Positions 1 through 6,911 of a DNA stretch of 14,601 bases are shown here, in pieces. The stretch's first letter is position 1; the number at the start of each line of letters is the position of its first letter. The stretch is from Acholeplasmataceae bacterium UBA6235. GTDB taxonomy: Bacteria; Bacillota_I; Bacilli_A; Acholeplasmatales; UBA5453. Location of the stretch: NCBI GenBank assembly GCA_002441525.1, contig DJWH01000120.1:1-14601 (forward strand), read 5' to 3'. The notes below the pieces were generated by a model. It was not told where the DNA came from, searched no databases, and was given only the letters and a program-made list of their open reading frames with translations. Position numbers and translations under genes: made by a program.

Positions 1-261
1 ATTGGCGACTGTACTTCTTTCCATATACTCAGTATTCACCCCATAAGTGTTTAACTCATCGATCAATAAATCACCAAACGCGTCATCACCAACCGCACCT
101 AAGAAAACACTACTTGTGCCTAATTTGGCAGCAGCCACACACACATTTGCCGGTGCGCCACCGGCTTTTTTGGTAAACCCTGTGACGTCTTTCAGTCGTT
201 TGCCTTTTTCATTAGGCATCATATCAATCAATAACTCACCGATACCGATCACTTTTTTCAT
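1..261 (-). CDS. PfkB-family sugar kinase, N-terminal part (fructokinase-like)
   Basis: The gene is read leftward from an ATG at 259-261 and runs off the left edge, leaving 87 visible residues. The N-terminus MKKVIGIGELLIDMMP and the following GGAPANVCVAAAKLG stretch (about residues 34-48) are the sugar-binding start and first signature of PfkB/ribokinase kinases. GAVGDDAFGDLL follows, as in fructokinases. The family phosphorylates a sugar or nucleoside with ATP in the cytosol. The C-terminal signature with the catalytic Asp lies outside the window, so the substrate cannot be set. Fructose is the best guess from the GELLIDM and GGAPANV wording. A G-rich ribosome binding site (AAGGGGGG, about 265-272) precedes the ATG. 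A hairpin sits immediately upstream, leaving no room for a separate promoter, so the gene is probably read with the small membrane protein gene before it. Confidence 0.9.
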   Translation of the reverse strand, partial: MKKVIGIGELLIDMMPNEKGKRLKDVTGFTKKAGGAPANVCVAAAKLGTSSVFLGAVGDDAFGDLLIDELNTYGVNTEYMERSTVAN

Positions 262-273
262 GATGTCCCCCCT

Positions 274-299
274 TAAAAATAAAACCCGTTGCCGGGTTT
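274..299 (-). terminator. Intercistronic hairpin with U-tract
   Basis: On the minus strand AAACCCG (299-293), a GCAA tetraloop and CGGGTTT (288-282) form a 7-bp stem. TATTTTTAA follows. It lies 4 bases after the stop of the 80-residue membrane protein gene and ends about 12 bases before the PfkB start codon. It has the form of an intrinsic terminator, but the kinase gene needs read-through or a hidden promoter, so partial termination is possible. Confidence 0.7.
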
Positions 300-303
300 C
301 ATC

Positions 304-546
304 TTATTTGTCTTTCTTTAAAGCGATGATACACATGACTTCAAAAATCATGAGTAACATCAAGTCTCTACCAAATGTAAGTACGGCTGCGACTTCTAGA
401 TATAAGGATTCTACCCATGCCATATTGGCTTCGAATGCTTGAACGACAGCGACTAAAGAATCGGCGTTTTCAATCAAAGGTAAAAAGTAGAATAGTCCGG
501 TTAGGCCTAGTAAGACGAGTAAGATTAATTTAAGTAGTGCTCTCAT
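304..546 (-). CDS. Small membrane protein, 80 aa, function unknown
   Basis: I start it at the ATG at 544-546 because AAGGGGGAT lies just upstream; the reading frame stays open for 20 further codons but nothing supports an earlier start. The protein opens with a hydrophobic helix (about residues 4-26, MRALLKLILLVLLGLTGLFY), has an acidic middle (about 27-50) and ends with a second hydrophobic helix (about 52-75) and a lysine-rich tail (KKDK). This suggests two membrane spans. No known family is recognised. Its first 25 residues loosely resemble the start of the membrane protein at 10301-10765 (LLGL..L.YFLP), which may only reflect shared membrane-helix composition. It lies upstream of the PfkB kinase gene on the same strand. 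Confidence 0.7.
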   Translation of the reverse strand: MRALLKLILLVLLGLTGLFYFLPLIENADSLVAVVQAFEANMAWVESLYLEVAAVLTFGRDLMLLMIFEVMCIIALKKDK

Positions 547-579
547 AATATCCCCCTTATGAATGGATGCTTTTGCTAT

Positions 580-585
580 ATTATA
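580..585 (-). promoter_or_regulatory. Candidate -10 box for the 80-aa membrane protein gene
   Basis: TATAAT is present on the minus strand, about 34 bases before the start codon. No good -35 box is visible at the usual spacing (the best match is a weak ATAGTG or TAGTGT). The 547-715 gap is divergent and holds this box and the opposing one at 686-694; I see nothing else in it. Confidence 0.4.
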
Positions 586-685
586 ACGCCATTTTTTATA
601 AAACACTATGTATTTCTTGATTATTTCGCATATTTTTTACAGAGTTCGCTATTTTTCAACTAAGCCATTTATTTTTTTCTATCTA

Positions 686-694
686 TGTTAGAAT
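686..694 (+). promoter_or_regulatory. Candidate extended -10 promoter for the oxidoreductase operon
   Basis: TGtTAGAAT is an extended -10 element 22 bases before the ATG at 716. The -35 region is only T-rich (about 666-672). The predicted transcript starts near 701, so the 5' leader would be about 15 bases and hold little besides the ribosome binding site GAGGTGA. Confidence 0.45.
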
Positions 695-715
695 AAATAT
701 GATGAGGTGATAGGA

Positions 716-1693
716 ATGTTACGTTTCGGATTAATCGGTGCTGGTGCGATTGCCCATGCATTTTCCAAGGCATGTCAAGGCAGTGGTATACCGCTTCAAG
801 CAGTCGCCAGCCGTAAACTAGAAAAAGCACGTGAATATCAACAAATGTATGGTTTTGTCTCTGCTTATGGGGATTACGAATCGTTATATCAAGACCCATT
901 GGTGGATGCGATTTATGTCGCAACCCCACATGGGTTACATTATGAACAAATGCTGGCTATCTTAAAACACAAAAAGCACATTTTGTGTGAAAAAGCTTTT
1001 ACCCTCAATGCGAAACAAGCCAGACACATTTTTGAACTGGCTAAAGCCCAAGGGGTGTTTGTCATGGAAGCGATGTGGACACGGTTTTTACCACTCACTC
1101 AAACCGTGCTTAAACGCATTCAGTCGGGCGTGATTGGCGATGTGGTTTCGATGAAGGTGGATTTCGCTTTTGGTGGTAATCCAGCCGATGAAGCCAGGTT
1201 GATGAACCCTACCTTAGGTGGTGGTGCTTTATTAGATGTCGGTATTTATCCGATCACCTATGCCAATTTGGTGCTGGGTAAACCAGATAAAATCGATGCG
1301 AAAGCGAAACTCACCCACACAGGTGTGGATGGTACAGTGGATTTAACTTACCATTACCCCCATCAAGTCGCTCATTTACACGCGTCTGTGATTGAAGAAG
1401 GCGGTAAAGACGCTTGGATTTATGGGTCTAAAGGATCGATTAAAGTACCTTTCTTTTGGGGCGCTCATGAAACCTTTATCTATGATTTAAATCATCAAGT
1501 CATCGAACACATCGATTTACCACATAAGGTCAATGGTTATGAATTTGAAATCCTAGGTTTCATTGAAGCGGTTGAAAATCAATCGTATCGAACCCCATGG
1601 ATGAATGTTGAAAACACCTTAGAGGTTCTAGCTCAAATGGATAAAATCAGACAACACATTGGTGTCATTTATCCCAATGAAGATACCCTATGA
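716..1693 (+). CDS. Gfo/Idh/MocA-family NAD(P)-dependent oxidoreductase
   Basis: The chosen start is the ATG at 716 because GAGGTGA (704-710) is correctly spaced; an in-frame GTG at 707 lies inside that site. The product is 325 residues, the usual family length. The N-terminal Rossmann dinucleotide motif is GLIGAGAIA (residues 5-13). The catalytic lysine is in CEKAF (91-95), where the common form is EKP. EAMWTRFLP (118-126) and the GGGALLDVGIYPI segment (about 168-180, with Asp174 and Tyr178) place it in the dihydrodiol dehydrogenase / sugar dehydrogenase branch. The family oxidises or reduces hydroxyl groups of sugars, inositols or diols with NAD(P)H in the cytosol; the substrate here is unknown. 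It is the first gene of a three-gene operon and its TGA overlaps the next ATG by four bases. Confidence 0.92.
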   Translation: MLRFGLIGAGAIAHAFSKACQGSGIPLQAVASRKLEKAREYQQMYGFVSAYGDYESLYQDPLVDAIYVATPHGLHYEQMLAILKHKKHILCEKAFTLNAKQARHIFELAKAQGVFVMEAMWTRFLPLTQTVLKRIQSGVIGDVVSMKVDFAFGGNPADEARLMNPTLGGGALLDVGIYPITYANLVLGKPDKIDAKAKLTHTGVDGTVDLTYHYPHQVAHLHASVIEEGGKDAWIYGSKGSIKVPFFWGAHETFIYDLNHQVIEHIDLPHKVNGYEFEILGFIEAVENQSYRTPWMNVENTLEVLAQMDKIRQHIGVIYPNEDTL

Positions 1694-2187
1694 AGACCAA
1701 ACATTGGATCATTATAGCGGGTTTTCTGATACTCATGGGTCTGATATCATTTGGCCTCAATCGTTTGGGTATACTCACCTTACTAGACAGTTTATCACAG
1801 TTCAACAGCTACGTATATTTGATCCCACTCGGTGGCGTAATCATCTACTTTATTGTGGTATTATCCGGACAATGGTTGATCAAAATATTGATGACTTTAT
1901 TCACACTCATCGCAGCCTATGTATTCTTCATTGTGGTTTTATTTGAATCACCAAATAAAACCGTACTTCCCGATGCAGGGATTGTGGTTGAATCACGCCA
2001 GTTCATCTTCGCTGGGGTGGATCGCTTTTATCTACGCCAAGGGTTGTTCTACCATGAAGTGTTCTCATGTGATACGGGCGAGGATGCGTATTGTAGTTAT
2101 GAAATTACCAACGATTCACTCATCATCACCCACGGTTATTATGGTGGGGATGAACACATTAAAATCATTCCAATCAAGGAGACATAA
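1690..2187 (+). CDS. Membrane protein with C-terminal soluble domain, function unknown
   Basis: The start overlaps the previous stop (ATGA), so translation is probably coupled. Of 165 residues, the first 86 form three likely membrane helices (about 5-27, 42-60 and 62-86). The rest (about 87-165) is a small, beta-rich, acidic domain with two cysteines (Cys127 and Cys135, in FSCDTGEDAYCSYE) that could form a disulfide if the domain faces outward. I do not recognise the family. Its position between an oxidoreductase and an esterase does not set its role. The reading frame is supported by tight spacing on both sides: four-base overlap upstream and two bases to the next gene. Confidence 0.8.
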   Translation: MKTKHWIIIAGFLILMGLISFGLNRLGILTLLDSLSQFNSYVYLIPLGGVIIYFIVVLSGQWLIKILMTLFTLIAAYVFFIVVLFESPNKTVLPDAGIVVESRQFIFAGVDRFYLRQGLFYHEVFSCDTGEDAYCSYEITNDSLIITHGYYGGDEHIKIIPIKET

Positions 2188-2189
2188 TC

Positions 2190-2936
2190 ATGTCAAAAAT
2201 TCAATTATCGTTTTTCTCTCAAGCATTAGAAATGAATACATCGCTAACGGTCTTGGTACCAGATGACTTAAAAAAGAATGAGAAATTACGTCCGTTTTAT
2301 GTATTACATGGCTATAATGGCGACCACCAAGACTGGACCAGACTCACCGCGATTGAGCGTTACTTACGCAATCGACGTGTCTGCGTGATCATGCCTTCTG
2401 GGTTCAATGCGTATTATACAGACCATGTGGTTGGGTTACAGTATTATACCTACTTCACCAAAGAATTGGTCCCTTTCATCGAAAACCTCTTTCCTGTTCA
2501 AAAAGAAGCGTATATCTTAGGTTTATCGATGGGTGGTTACGGCGCATTGAAGTTCGCTTTAAGCAACCCTAAAAAGTTTGTTAAAGCGGTTAGTTTATCT
2601 GGTGTCATGAACCCAGATTTCATTCGTGCGATCCCTTGGATGGCACACCGTTTACCTCAATTTGATTTGATGTTTGGCAAAAAAACAACGGGTAAAAACG
2701 ATTTAAGACATTTGGTAGATAAGAACCTAAAGTCCAACCGAATGCCAGAACTATTACTCACCTGTGGTGATAAAGATTTCTTAATCGAAGACAATCGTTC
2801 ATTTGAACAGTTTTTAAAGGAAAAACAAGTCCCTCACACCTTCATTTTTGATGATGGTGAACACAATTGGGACTACTGGGATCGTGGCATCCAAAAAGCA
2901 TTGCCATGGTTGTTCGATGAAAAAACGTTAGAATAG
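2190..2936 (+). CDS. Alpha/beta hydrolase, esterase D / tributyrin esterase type
   Basis: The ATG at 2190 follows AAGGAG with normal spacing. The 248-residue protein has the layout of the putative esterase family that includes S-formylglutathione hydrolase, tributyrin esterase and the mycolyl-transferase fold. It shows an oxyanion-region YVLHGYNGD (about 37-45), the nucleophile elbow GLSMGG with Ser113, the acid in CGDKDFL (Asp196 most likely) and the catalytic His225 in GEHNW. No signal peptide is present, so it acts in the cytosol. The family cleaves short-chain acyl esters; the natural substrate is not evident. It is the last gene of the operon, and its stop codon lies in the loop of a bidirectional terminator. 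Confidence 0.92.
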   Translation: MSKIQLSFFSQALEMNTSLTVLVPDDLKKNEKLRPFYVLHGYNGDHQDWTRLTAIERYLRNRRVCVIMPSGFNAYYTDHVVGLQYYTYFTKELVPFIENLFPVQKEAYILGLSMGGYGALKFALSNPKKFVKAVSLSGVMNPDFIRAIPWMAHRLPQFDLMFGKKTTGKNDLRHLVDKNLKSNRMPELLLTCGDKDFLIEDNRSFEQFLKEKQVPHTFIFDDGEHNWDYWDRGIQKALPWLFDEKTLE

Positions 2937-2951
2937 TCTAACGTTTTTTTT
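2920..2951. terminator. Bidirectional intrinsic terminator
   Basis: AACGTTAGA (2924-2932), loop ATAG, then TCTAACGTT (2937-2945), with six A's before the left arm (some inside it) and a long T-run after. Read rightward it ends the esterase operon; read leftward it ends the gpx-ohrR-rib operon, giving a T-rich tail from 2925 to 2920. The esterase stop codon forms part of the loop and the HAD stop codon abuts the right side. Confidence 0.9.
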
Positions 2952-3598
2952 CATAATAAAGTCTTTAATTGTTTGATATCGTGGATTTGATATGTAGACC
3001 CCTTAAATTCTTCATCATTTCCGTAACCATATAAACACGCCACCGTATCGATTTGATTGGCGTGACCGGATTCCATATCGTGGATACGGTCTCCAACCAT
3101 TAAGATGGGTTGTGGGAGTGTGTCTTTGAGTTTCGCAAGTATATCCTTTTTAGGGATATACCCATACATTTCTGAAGATACAAATTGATCAAAATAGCGG
3201 TCTAAACGGAATTCGTTCTTATTGATTTCCATGTAATAGTTTTTGGAGTTTGAAAGGTATACCAAGGTATAACCTTTTTCTTTTAAGTAGGCTAAGGTAT
3301 CGAGTGCCCCGTCAAATAAAACCCCTTCATGGTTCAAAATCGAATCGCGCATCGCTTCGCCAATCATTTTAGAAACAATCGCGATGATCTCTTCTGGTAA
3401 AGCTGGTTTAAAGGAAGCCCACATTTCGGGTGGGTTTTGTCCTAAAAAGCGTTTGACTTCATCTTTGGTCCAATCTTTTTTGGCTTGATAGCCCTGTTGG
3501 ACCAAATAGTCAAAGGCTTTTAAGAACGCTTTGTAATAGATTTGGATACTGTCATGAATGGTACCATCGTAATCCAAACAAATGGTTTTGTACGCCAT
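2951..3598 (-). CDS. HAD-superfamily phosphatase, candidate for the riboflavin-pathway dephosphorylation step
   Basis: The 215-residue protein carries all four HAD motifs: motif I CLDYDGT (nucleophile Asp9, acid Asp11), motif II Ser116 in YLSNS, a lysine in IPKKD (Lys150 or Lys151) and motif IV MVGDRIHDMESG (Asp170, Asp174). A helical cap sits between motifs I and II (about residues 17-88), as in phosphoglycolate-phosphatase-like enzymes. It is the last gene of the gpx-ohrR-ribD-ribBA operon, starting three bases after the ribBA stop with AAGGAA as ribosome binding site. HAD enzymes are known to remove the phosphate from the ribitylaminouracil phosphate that RibD makes, and this position suggests that job. 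The substrate is inferred from neighbours only; a general phosphatase such as a phosphoglycolate phosphatase is the alternative. Confidence 0.85.
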   Translation of the reverse strand: MAYKTICLDYDGTIHDSIQIYYKAFLKAFDYLVQQGYQAKKDWTKDEVKRFLGQNPPEMWASFKPALPEEIIAIVSKMIGEAMRDSILNHEGVLFDGALDTLAYLKEKGYTLVYLSNSKNYYMEINKNEFRLDRYFDQFVSSEMYGYIPKKDILAKLKDTLPQPILMVGDRIHDMESGHANQIDTVACLYGYGNDEEFKGSTYQIHDIKQLKTLL

Positions 3599-3601
3599 AA
3601 T

Positions 3602-4804
3602 CTATTCCTTGAATTTGAGCATATGGCCCATTTTGTCTTTCTTGGTCTTCATATAAAATTCATTGCGTTCGTTGTGGTTGAGTTGGATTGGTTCTCTCGA
3701 AGCAATCTCAATACCATATCCCGTTAAGCCCGAAAGTTTTAATGGGTTATTGGTCATGAGTTTGACTTTAGTGACACCTAAATCGTTTAAGATTTGAGCC
3801 CCAATACCATAGTCTCTTAAGTCTTCTGCAAAGCCAAGTGCGAGGTTCGCTTCGACGGTGTCCATACCTTGATCTTGGAGGTTATATGCTTTGATTTTAT
3901 TGATTAAACCAATCCCACGGCCTTCTTGACGCATATAAACCAATACCCCTTTACCTGCCTTTTCAATCTTATCTAAAGCGGCTTGGAGTTGTTCACCACA
4001 GTCACATTTCATCGAACCGAATGCATCCCCTGTTAAGCATTCAGAGTGGACTCTTACCAAGACTTCATCGCCAGGTTTAATATCCCCTTTGACCAACGCG
4101 ACATGGTGTTCGCCACTGATGGCGTTTTCGAAACCAATCATTCTAAACTCACCATGTGAAGTTGGTAAGTTGGCTTCTGCTGCACGCTTGATGAAGTTTT
4201 CACTGCGTTTACGGAATTCAATTAAGGATGAAACTGCCGTCCATTTTAAACCGAGTTGTTGTGCTAAGTCTCTAAGTTCATATAAACGGTATGGTTCACC
4301 GGATTCTTTCAAGATGATTGAAGTGACCCCTGCTGGGTATAAACCAGCGAGTTTCGCGAAGTCTACCGAAGCTTCTGGGCGACCTGCACGCTTCAAGACC
4401 CCACCTTGACGGTATTGAATTGGGAAGATGACCCCTGGTTGGAAAAATGAACCTGGTTTGGTATCTGGATTCAAAATCGCTTTAATCGTTTTGAGTGCTT
4501 TTTCTGTACGGTCTCCGATACAGTTGAGTTCAACAGACATCACTTTCGCGGTTTGATATGCGGTGATGGTTTGTTCATACAAGGCTTGAATGCCTAGGGC
4601 GTGGAAACGTTCTTTTTCTGTGGTGATGTTGATGATGCCTTTCGCATACTTTTCCATCAACGCCAAAGTCTCTTGACTGACTTTTTCTGCAGCTACCACA
4701 AAATCCCCAGTGTTGTCTACATCGTAGTCATCGACTAAAATGATTGGTTTACAGGCTTTGATATCTTCTAATACTTCTTCTACTGTGTGGAATAAATTGT
4801 CCAT
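3602..4804 (-). CDS. ribBA: RibBA-type protein: active-looking GTP cyclohydrolase II fused to a degenerate DHBP synthase domain
   Basis: The length, 400 residues, is normal for bifunctional RibBA. The C-terminal half (about 205-400) looks like a working GTP cyclohydrolase II: zinc ligands Cys256, Cys267 and Cys269 ([13 protein letters not shown]), RQEGRGIGL (292-300), [10 protein letters not shown] (315-324), [10 protein letters not shown] (330-339) and [10 protein letters not shown] (351-360). That enzyme opens GTP to start riboflavin synthesis. The N-terminal half is clearly RibB by fold ([19 protein letters not shown]) but lacks the catalytic set. The usual D-x-R-E-N-E-G-D loop reads DVDNTGD (28-34); the usual R-x-G-H-T-E-A reads RAGRPEA (139-145); and the usual C-E after GV reads Ser162-Ile163. 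It should therefore not make dihydroxybutanone phosphate. The ATG at 4804 has AAGGAG inside the end of ribD, two bases away. Confidence 0.93.
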   Translation of the reverse strand: MDNLFHTVEEVLEDIKACKPIILVDDYDVDNTGDFVVAAEKVSQETLALMEKYAKGIINITTEKERFHALGIQALYEQTITAYQTAKVMSVELNCIGDRTEKALKTIKAILNPDTKPGSFFQPGVIFPIQYRQGGVLKRAGRPEASVDFAKLAGLYPAGVTSIILKESGEPYRLYELRDLAQQLGLKWTAVSSLIEFRKRSENFIKRAAEANLPTSHGEFRMIGFENAISGEHHVALVKGDIKPGDEVLVRVHSECLTGDAFGSMKCDCGEQLQAALDKIEKAGKGVLVYMRQEGRGIGLINKIKAYNLQDQGMDTVEANLALGFAEDLRDYGIGAQILNDLGVTKVKLMTNNPLKLSGLTGYGIEIASREPIQLNHNERNEFYMKTKKDKMGHMLKFKE

Positions 4805-4806
4805 GA

Positions 4807-5889
4807 TTATGCTCCTTTTATGATTGTACCTTCCATCAGGATATCGTCTCCAAATGGGGTATATTTAACGTTTTTGAGTTGATAAGCATCACTCATGAGG
4901 GCGACCCCCTCACCACCCACAGGTGTGAGTGCTTTTGTGCCACCGATGAGTTTCGGTGCGATGAATACATATACTTTATCGACAATACCCGATTCTAAGG
5001 CTTTTCCATGGGTATAAGAACCGCCTTCAATTAAGACAGAGTCGACTTTTTCTTCACCCAATTTGTCCATTAGTTGAACAAAATCAATCTCAGGCATTTG
5101 AATGATACGAACCCCTTGGTCCACCAAGCGTTGTTCGTATTTTTTGGTCACGATCCAAGTGGGTTGAACCGTCGCTGTCTTAATGACGTAAGCATCTCTT
5201 GGGATGGATAGTTCAGGGTCAATGATGATGCGTATAGGGTTACGGTGTGGTTTATCTAAACGCGTATTGAGTCTCGCGTCATCATGGATGATGGTATTGA
5301 CACCCACCAGGATGGCCATGTGCTTATTTCTAAGTTCATGAACATAAGCTCTCGATGCTTCGTTGGTAATCCATTTGGAATCGAGGTTTTTCGTTGCGAG
5401 CTTACCATCAGCAGTCATCGCGTATTTGATGGAAACGAACGGTTTTTTGGTTTGAATGTATTTTAAGAAGATTTCATTTTGAAGTTCGACTTGATCGCTC
5501 ATCAAACCGTATTCCACTTCAATGCCCGCATTTTTAAGGATTTCAATCCCCTTCATGTTGACCAACGGATTCGGATCGGTTTTCGCGATGATGACTTTCT
5601 TAATCTTCTTTTCAACGATTTTTAAGGCACATGGGGGTGTTTTTCCGTAGTGTGCACATGGTTCTAGGGTCACGAACATCGTTGCCCCTTCGACATCCTC
5701 GGTGGCGTGATTAAACGCATTCACTTCAGCGTGTGGTCCACCATATTGTTCATGGTAACCCTCACCGATGATTTTGCCATCTTTCACGATAATGGAACCC
5801 ACCAATGGGTTCGGATTGACGAAGCCTTCCCCTTGTTGTGCGAGGTTAATCGCTTTTTGCATATAGGCTTTTTTTTCTAATTCGGTCAT
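4807..5889 (-). CDS. ribD: Bifunctional pyrimidine deaminase/reductase RibD
   Basis: RibD performs the second and third steps of the riboflavin route: deamination, then NADPH-dependent reduction of the ribosyl side chain. At 360 residues it has the usual length. The N-terminal deaminase domain has the zinc site His53-Ala-Glu55 and [13 protein letters not shown] (Cys78, Cys87). The C-terminal reductase domain starts near residue 150 with [12 protein letters not shown] and continues with [10 protein letters not shown] (171-180), [16 protein letters not shown] (192-207) and a later EGG motif. No key residue is missing. The start codon overlaps the ohrR stop (ATGA, 5886-5889) and AAGGAG precedes it. 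Unlike most Firmicute ribD operons, none of the conserved FMN riboswitch blocks is seen upstream; transcription seems to come from the gpx promoter. Confidence 0.96.
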   Translation of the reverse strand: MTELEKKAYMQKAINLAQQGEGFVNPNPLVGSIIVKDGKIIGEGYHEQYGGPHAEVNAFNHATEDVEGATMFVTLEPCAHYGKTPPCALKIVEKKIKKVIIAKTDPNPLVNMKGIEILKNAGIEVEYGLMSDQVELQNEIFLKYIQTKKPFVSIKYAMTADGKLATKNLDSKWITNEASRAYVHELRNKHMAILVGVNTIIHDDARLNTRLDKPHRNPIRIIIDPELSIPRDAYVIKTATVQPTWIVTKKYEQRLVDQGVRIIQMPEIDFVQLMDKLGEEKVDSVLIEGGSYTHGKALESGIVDKVYVFIAPKLIGGTKALTPVGGEGVALMSDAYQLKNVKYTPFGDDILMEGTIIKGA

Positions 5890-6320
5890 GATTTGTCTCC
5901 TTCGAGGTAGTCATTGTATACCCCTTTGAGGATAAAATACAACTGCTTTGCTTTGTCAAAGTCGATTTGTACGCATTGTAAAAGACGCTCAGGTACGACC
6001 TGGCAAGCGACCCCTAAATCTTTCCCTGCTTTGGTTAGATTGATGTACACTTTACGTTGGTCTTCTTGGTCTCTAACACGTGTTACACGGCCATCTTTTT
6101 CGAGCTTTTTCAATAGAGGGGTTAATGTACCCGAATCGAGTTGTAATTTATCGCCAAGTTCTGATACCAATTGATGGTCTTGTTCCCACAACGCAATCAT
6201 GGTGATGTATTGGGTATAGGTTAGTCCAAACGGGTCTAATATGTCTTTATACGCTTTAATCACATTACGCGAACTCGCATACAGTAAGAAACACAATTGT
6301 TCATCGAGTTTCCAATTCAT
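5886..6320 (-). CDS. ohrR: OhrR-type MarR-family organic hydroperoxide sensor/repressor
   Basis: The 144-residue protein matches OhrR closely: the sensing cysteine in QLCFLLYASSR (Cys10), GLTYTQYITMIALWE (32-46) with the two tyrosines that contact the reactive cysteine in the family, and the recognition helix LDSGTLTPLLKKLEKDG (61-77), followed by the basic wing (RVTRVRDQEDQRKV). OhrR represses peroxidase genes as a dimer and leaves DNA when its cysteine is oxidised by organic hydroperoxides. Two extra cysteines, Cys106 and Cys116, lie in the C-terminal dimer helices, so a two-cysteine (disulfide) version is possible. The ATG directly abuts the gpx stop, with AAGGAG inside gpx, and the stop overlaps ribD. 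A matching palindrome in front of gpx suggests autoregulation of the whole operon. Confidence 0.93.
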   Translation of the reverse strand: MNWKLDEQLCFLLYASSRNVIKAYKDILDPFGLTYTQYITMIALWEQDHQLVSELGDKLQLDSGTLTPLLKKLEKDGRVTRVRDQEDQRKVYINLTKAGKDLGVACQVVPERLLQCVQIDFDKAKQLYFILKGVYNDYLEGDKS

Positions 6321-6833
6321 TTATAACAACTCCTTGATGAAAGACTCCATTTCTTCTGGGGTAAAACTTGGTCCGAATCGATACACGACGTTGCCTTGTT
6401 TGTCCACTAAGAATTTGGTGAAATTCCATTTGATTGTATTGACACCACGGATGCGATCTAATAAAGACGACTTGGTTTTTGGATAATCGACTGCTTTTTT
6501 CGCACGTAGGTATTTAAATAAAGGATCGGCGTTTTTGCCATTCACATCGATTTTGTCGAAGGTTTCAAACTTCGTACCAAATTTGAGTTTACAAAACGCA
6601 TCGATTTCTTGACTCGATTCTGGGGCTTGGTTCATGAATTGGTTACAAGGAAAGTCTAATACTTCTAACCCTTGCTTGTTATATTTTTCATAGAGCGCTT
6701 CAATCGCGTCGTATTGTTTGGTATAGCCACATTTGGTCGCGCTATTGAATATGAGTAATACCTTGCCTTCATACTTGCTTAATGATGTTTTTTGCTGGTT
6801 TAAACGTTTGACTTCGAATTCATAAATTGACAT
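6321..6833 (-). CDS. gpx: Glutathione peroxidase-family thiol peroxidase
   Basis: I start at the ATG at 6833, 8 bases after GGAGG; a TTG 15 bases further upstream lies before that site and is unlikely. The product has 170 residues. The peroxidatic cysteine is Cys35 in NSATKCGYT (selenocysteine in animals, Cys here). FPCNQF (61-66) and WNFTKFLVD (136-144) supply the Gln, Trp and Asn of the catalytic tetrad. Cys81 in AFCKLKFG matches the resolving cysteine of thioredoxin-dependent members. So it most likely reduces organic or hydrogen peroxides with thioredoxin in the cytosol. It is the first gene of the operon with ohrR, ribD, ribBA and the HAD gene, and its promoter overlaps a probable OhrR site. 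Confidence 0.94.
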   Translation of the reverse strand: MSIYEFEVKRLNQQKTSLSKYEGKVLLIFNSATKCGYTKQYDAIEALYEKYNKQGLEVLDFPCNQFMNQAPESSQEIDAFCKLKFGTKFETFDKIDVNGKNADPLFKYLRAKKAVDYPKTKSSLLDRIRGVNTIKWNFTKFLVDKQGNVVYRFGPSFTPEEMESFIKELL

Positions 6834-6845
6834 TGTCTTATCCTC

Positions 6846-6869
6846 CAATTAATTGTATTCAATTTAATT
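6846..6869 (-). promoter_or_regulatory. Probable OhrR operator
   Basis: A perfect 10-bp palindrome CAATTAATTG (6846-6855), flanked by TA on one side, gives TACAATTAATTGGA on the minus strand, very close to the known OhrR box TACAATT-AATTGTA. A second half-like element (AATTAAATTG on the minus strand, 6860-6869) lies 4 bases away in the order typical of tandem OhrR sites. The sites cover the predicted transcription start and lie between the -10 box and the gpx ribosome binding site. OhrR is encoded in the same operon. Confidence 0.75.
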
Positions 6870-6894
6870 TTATCAAATATACTTTGAAATTCAA
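6867..6894 (-). promoter_or_regulatory. Sigma-A-type promoter of the gpx-ohrR-rib operon
   Basis: Minus strand: -35 TTGAAT (6894-6889), a 16-base spacer, then TGaTAAAAT, an extended -10 with the hexamer at 6872-6867. The start point would fall near 6860, inside the probable OhrR operator. No other strong promoter is visible inside the operon, whose genes are separated by 0 to 3 bases or overlap. Confidence 0.75.
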
Positions 6895-6911
6895 GAAACT
6901 TGCTTATTAAG

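Noticed and set aside
1659..2266. Overlapping plus-strand frames of 95 and 115 codons
   Set aside because: They are out-of-frame shadows of the membrane protein and esterase genes; their sequences show no family features and no ribosome binding sites.
4089..4409. Plus-strand open frame of 106 codons inside ribBA
   Set aside because: It is antisense to strongly conserved RibBA coding sequence and has no ribosome binding site or family likeness.
5890..6320. FMN riboswitch before ribD
   Set aside because: The ribD start overlaps ohrR, and none of the conserved FMN element blocks is seen there or in the 6849-6931 gap upstream of gpx.
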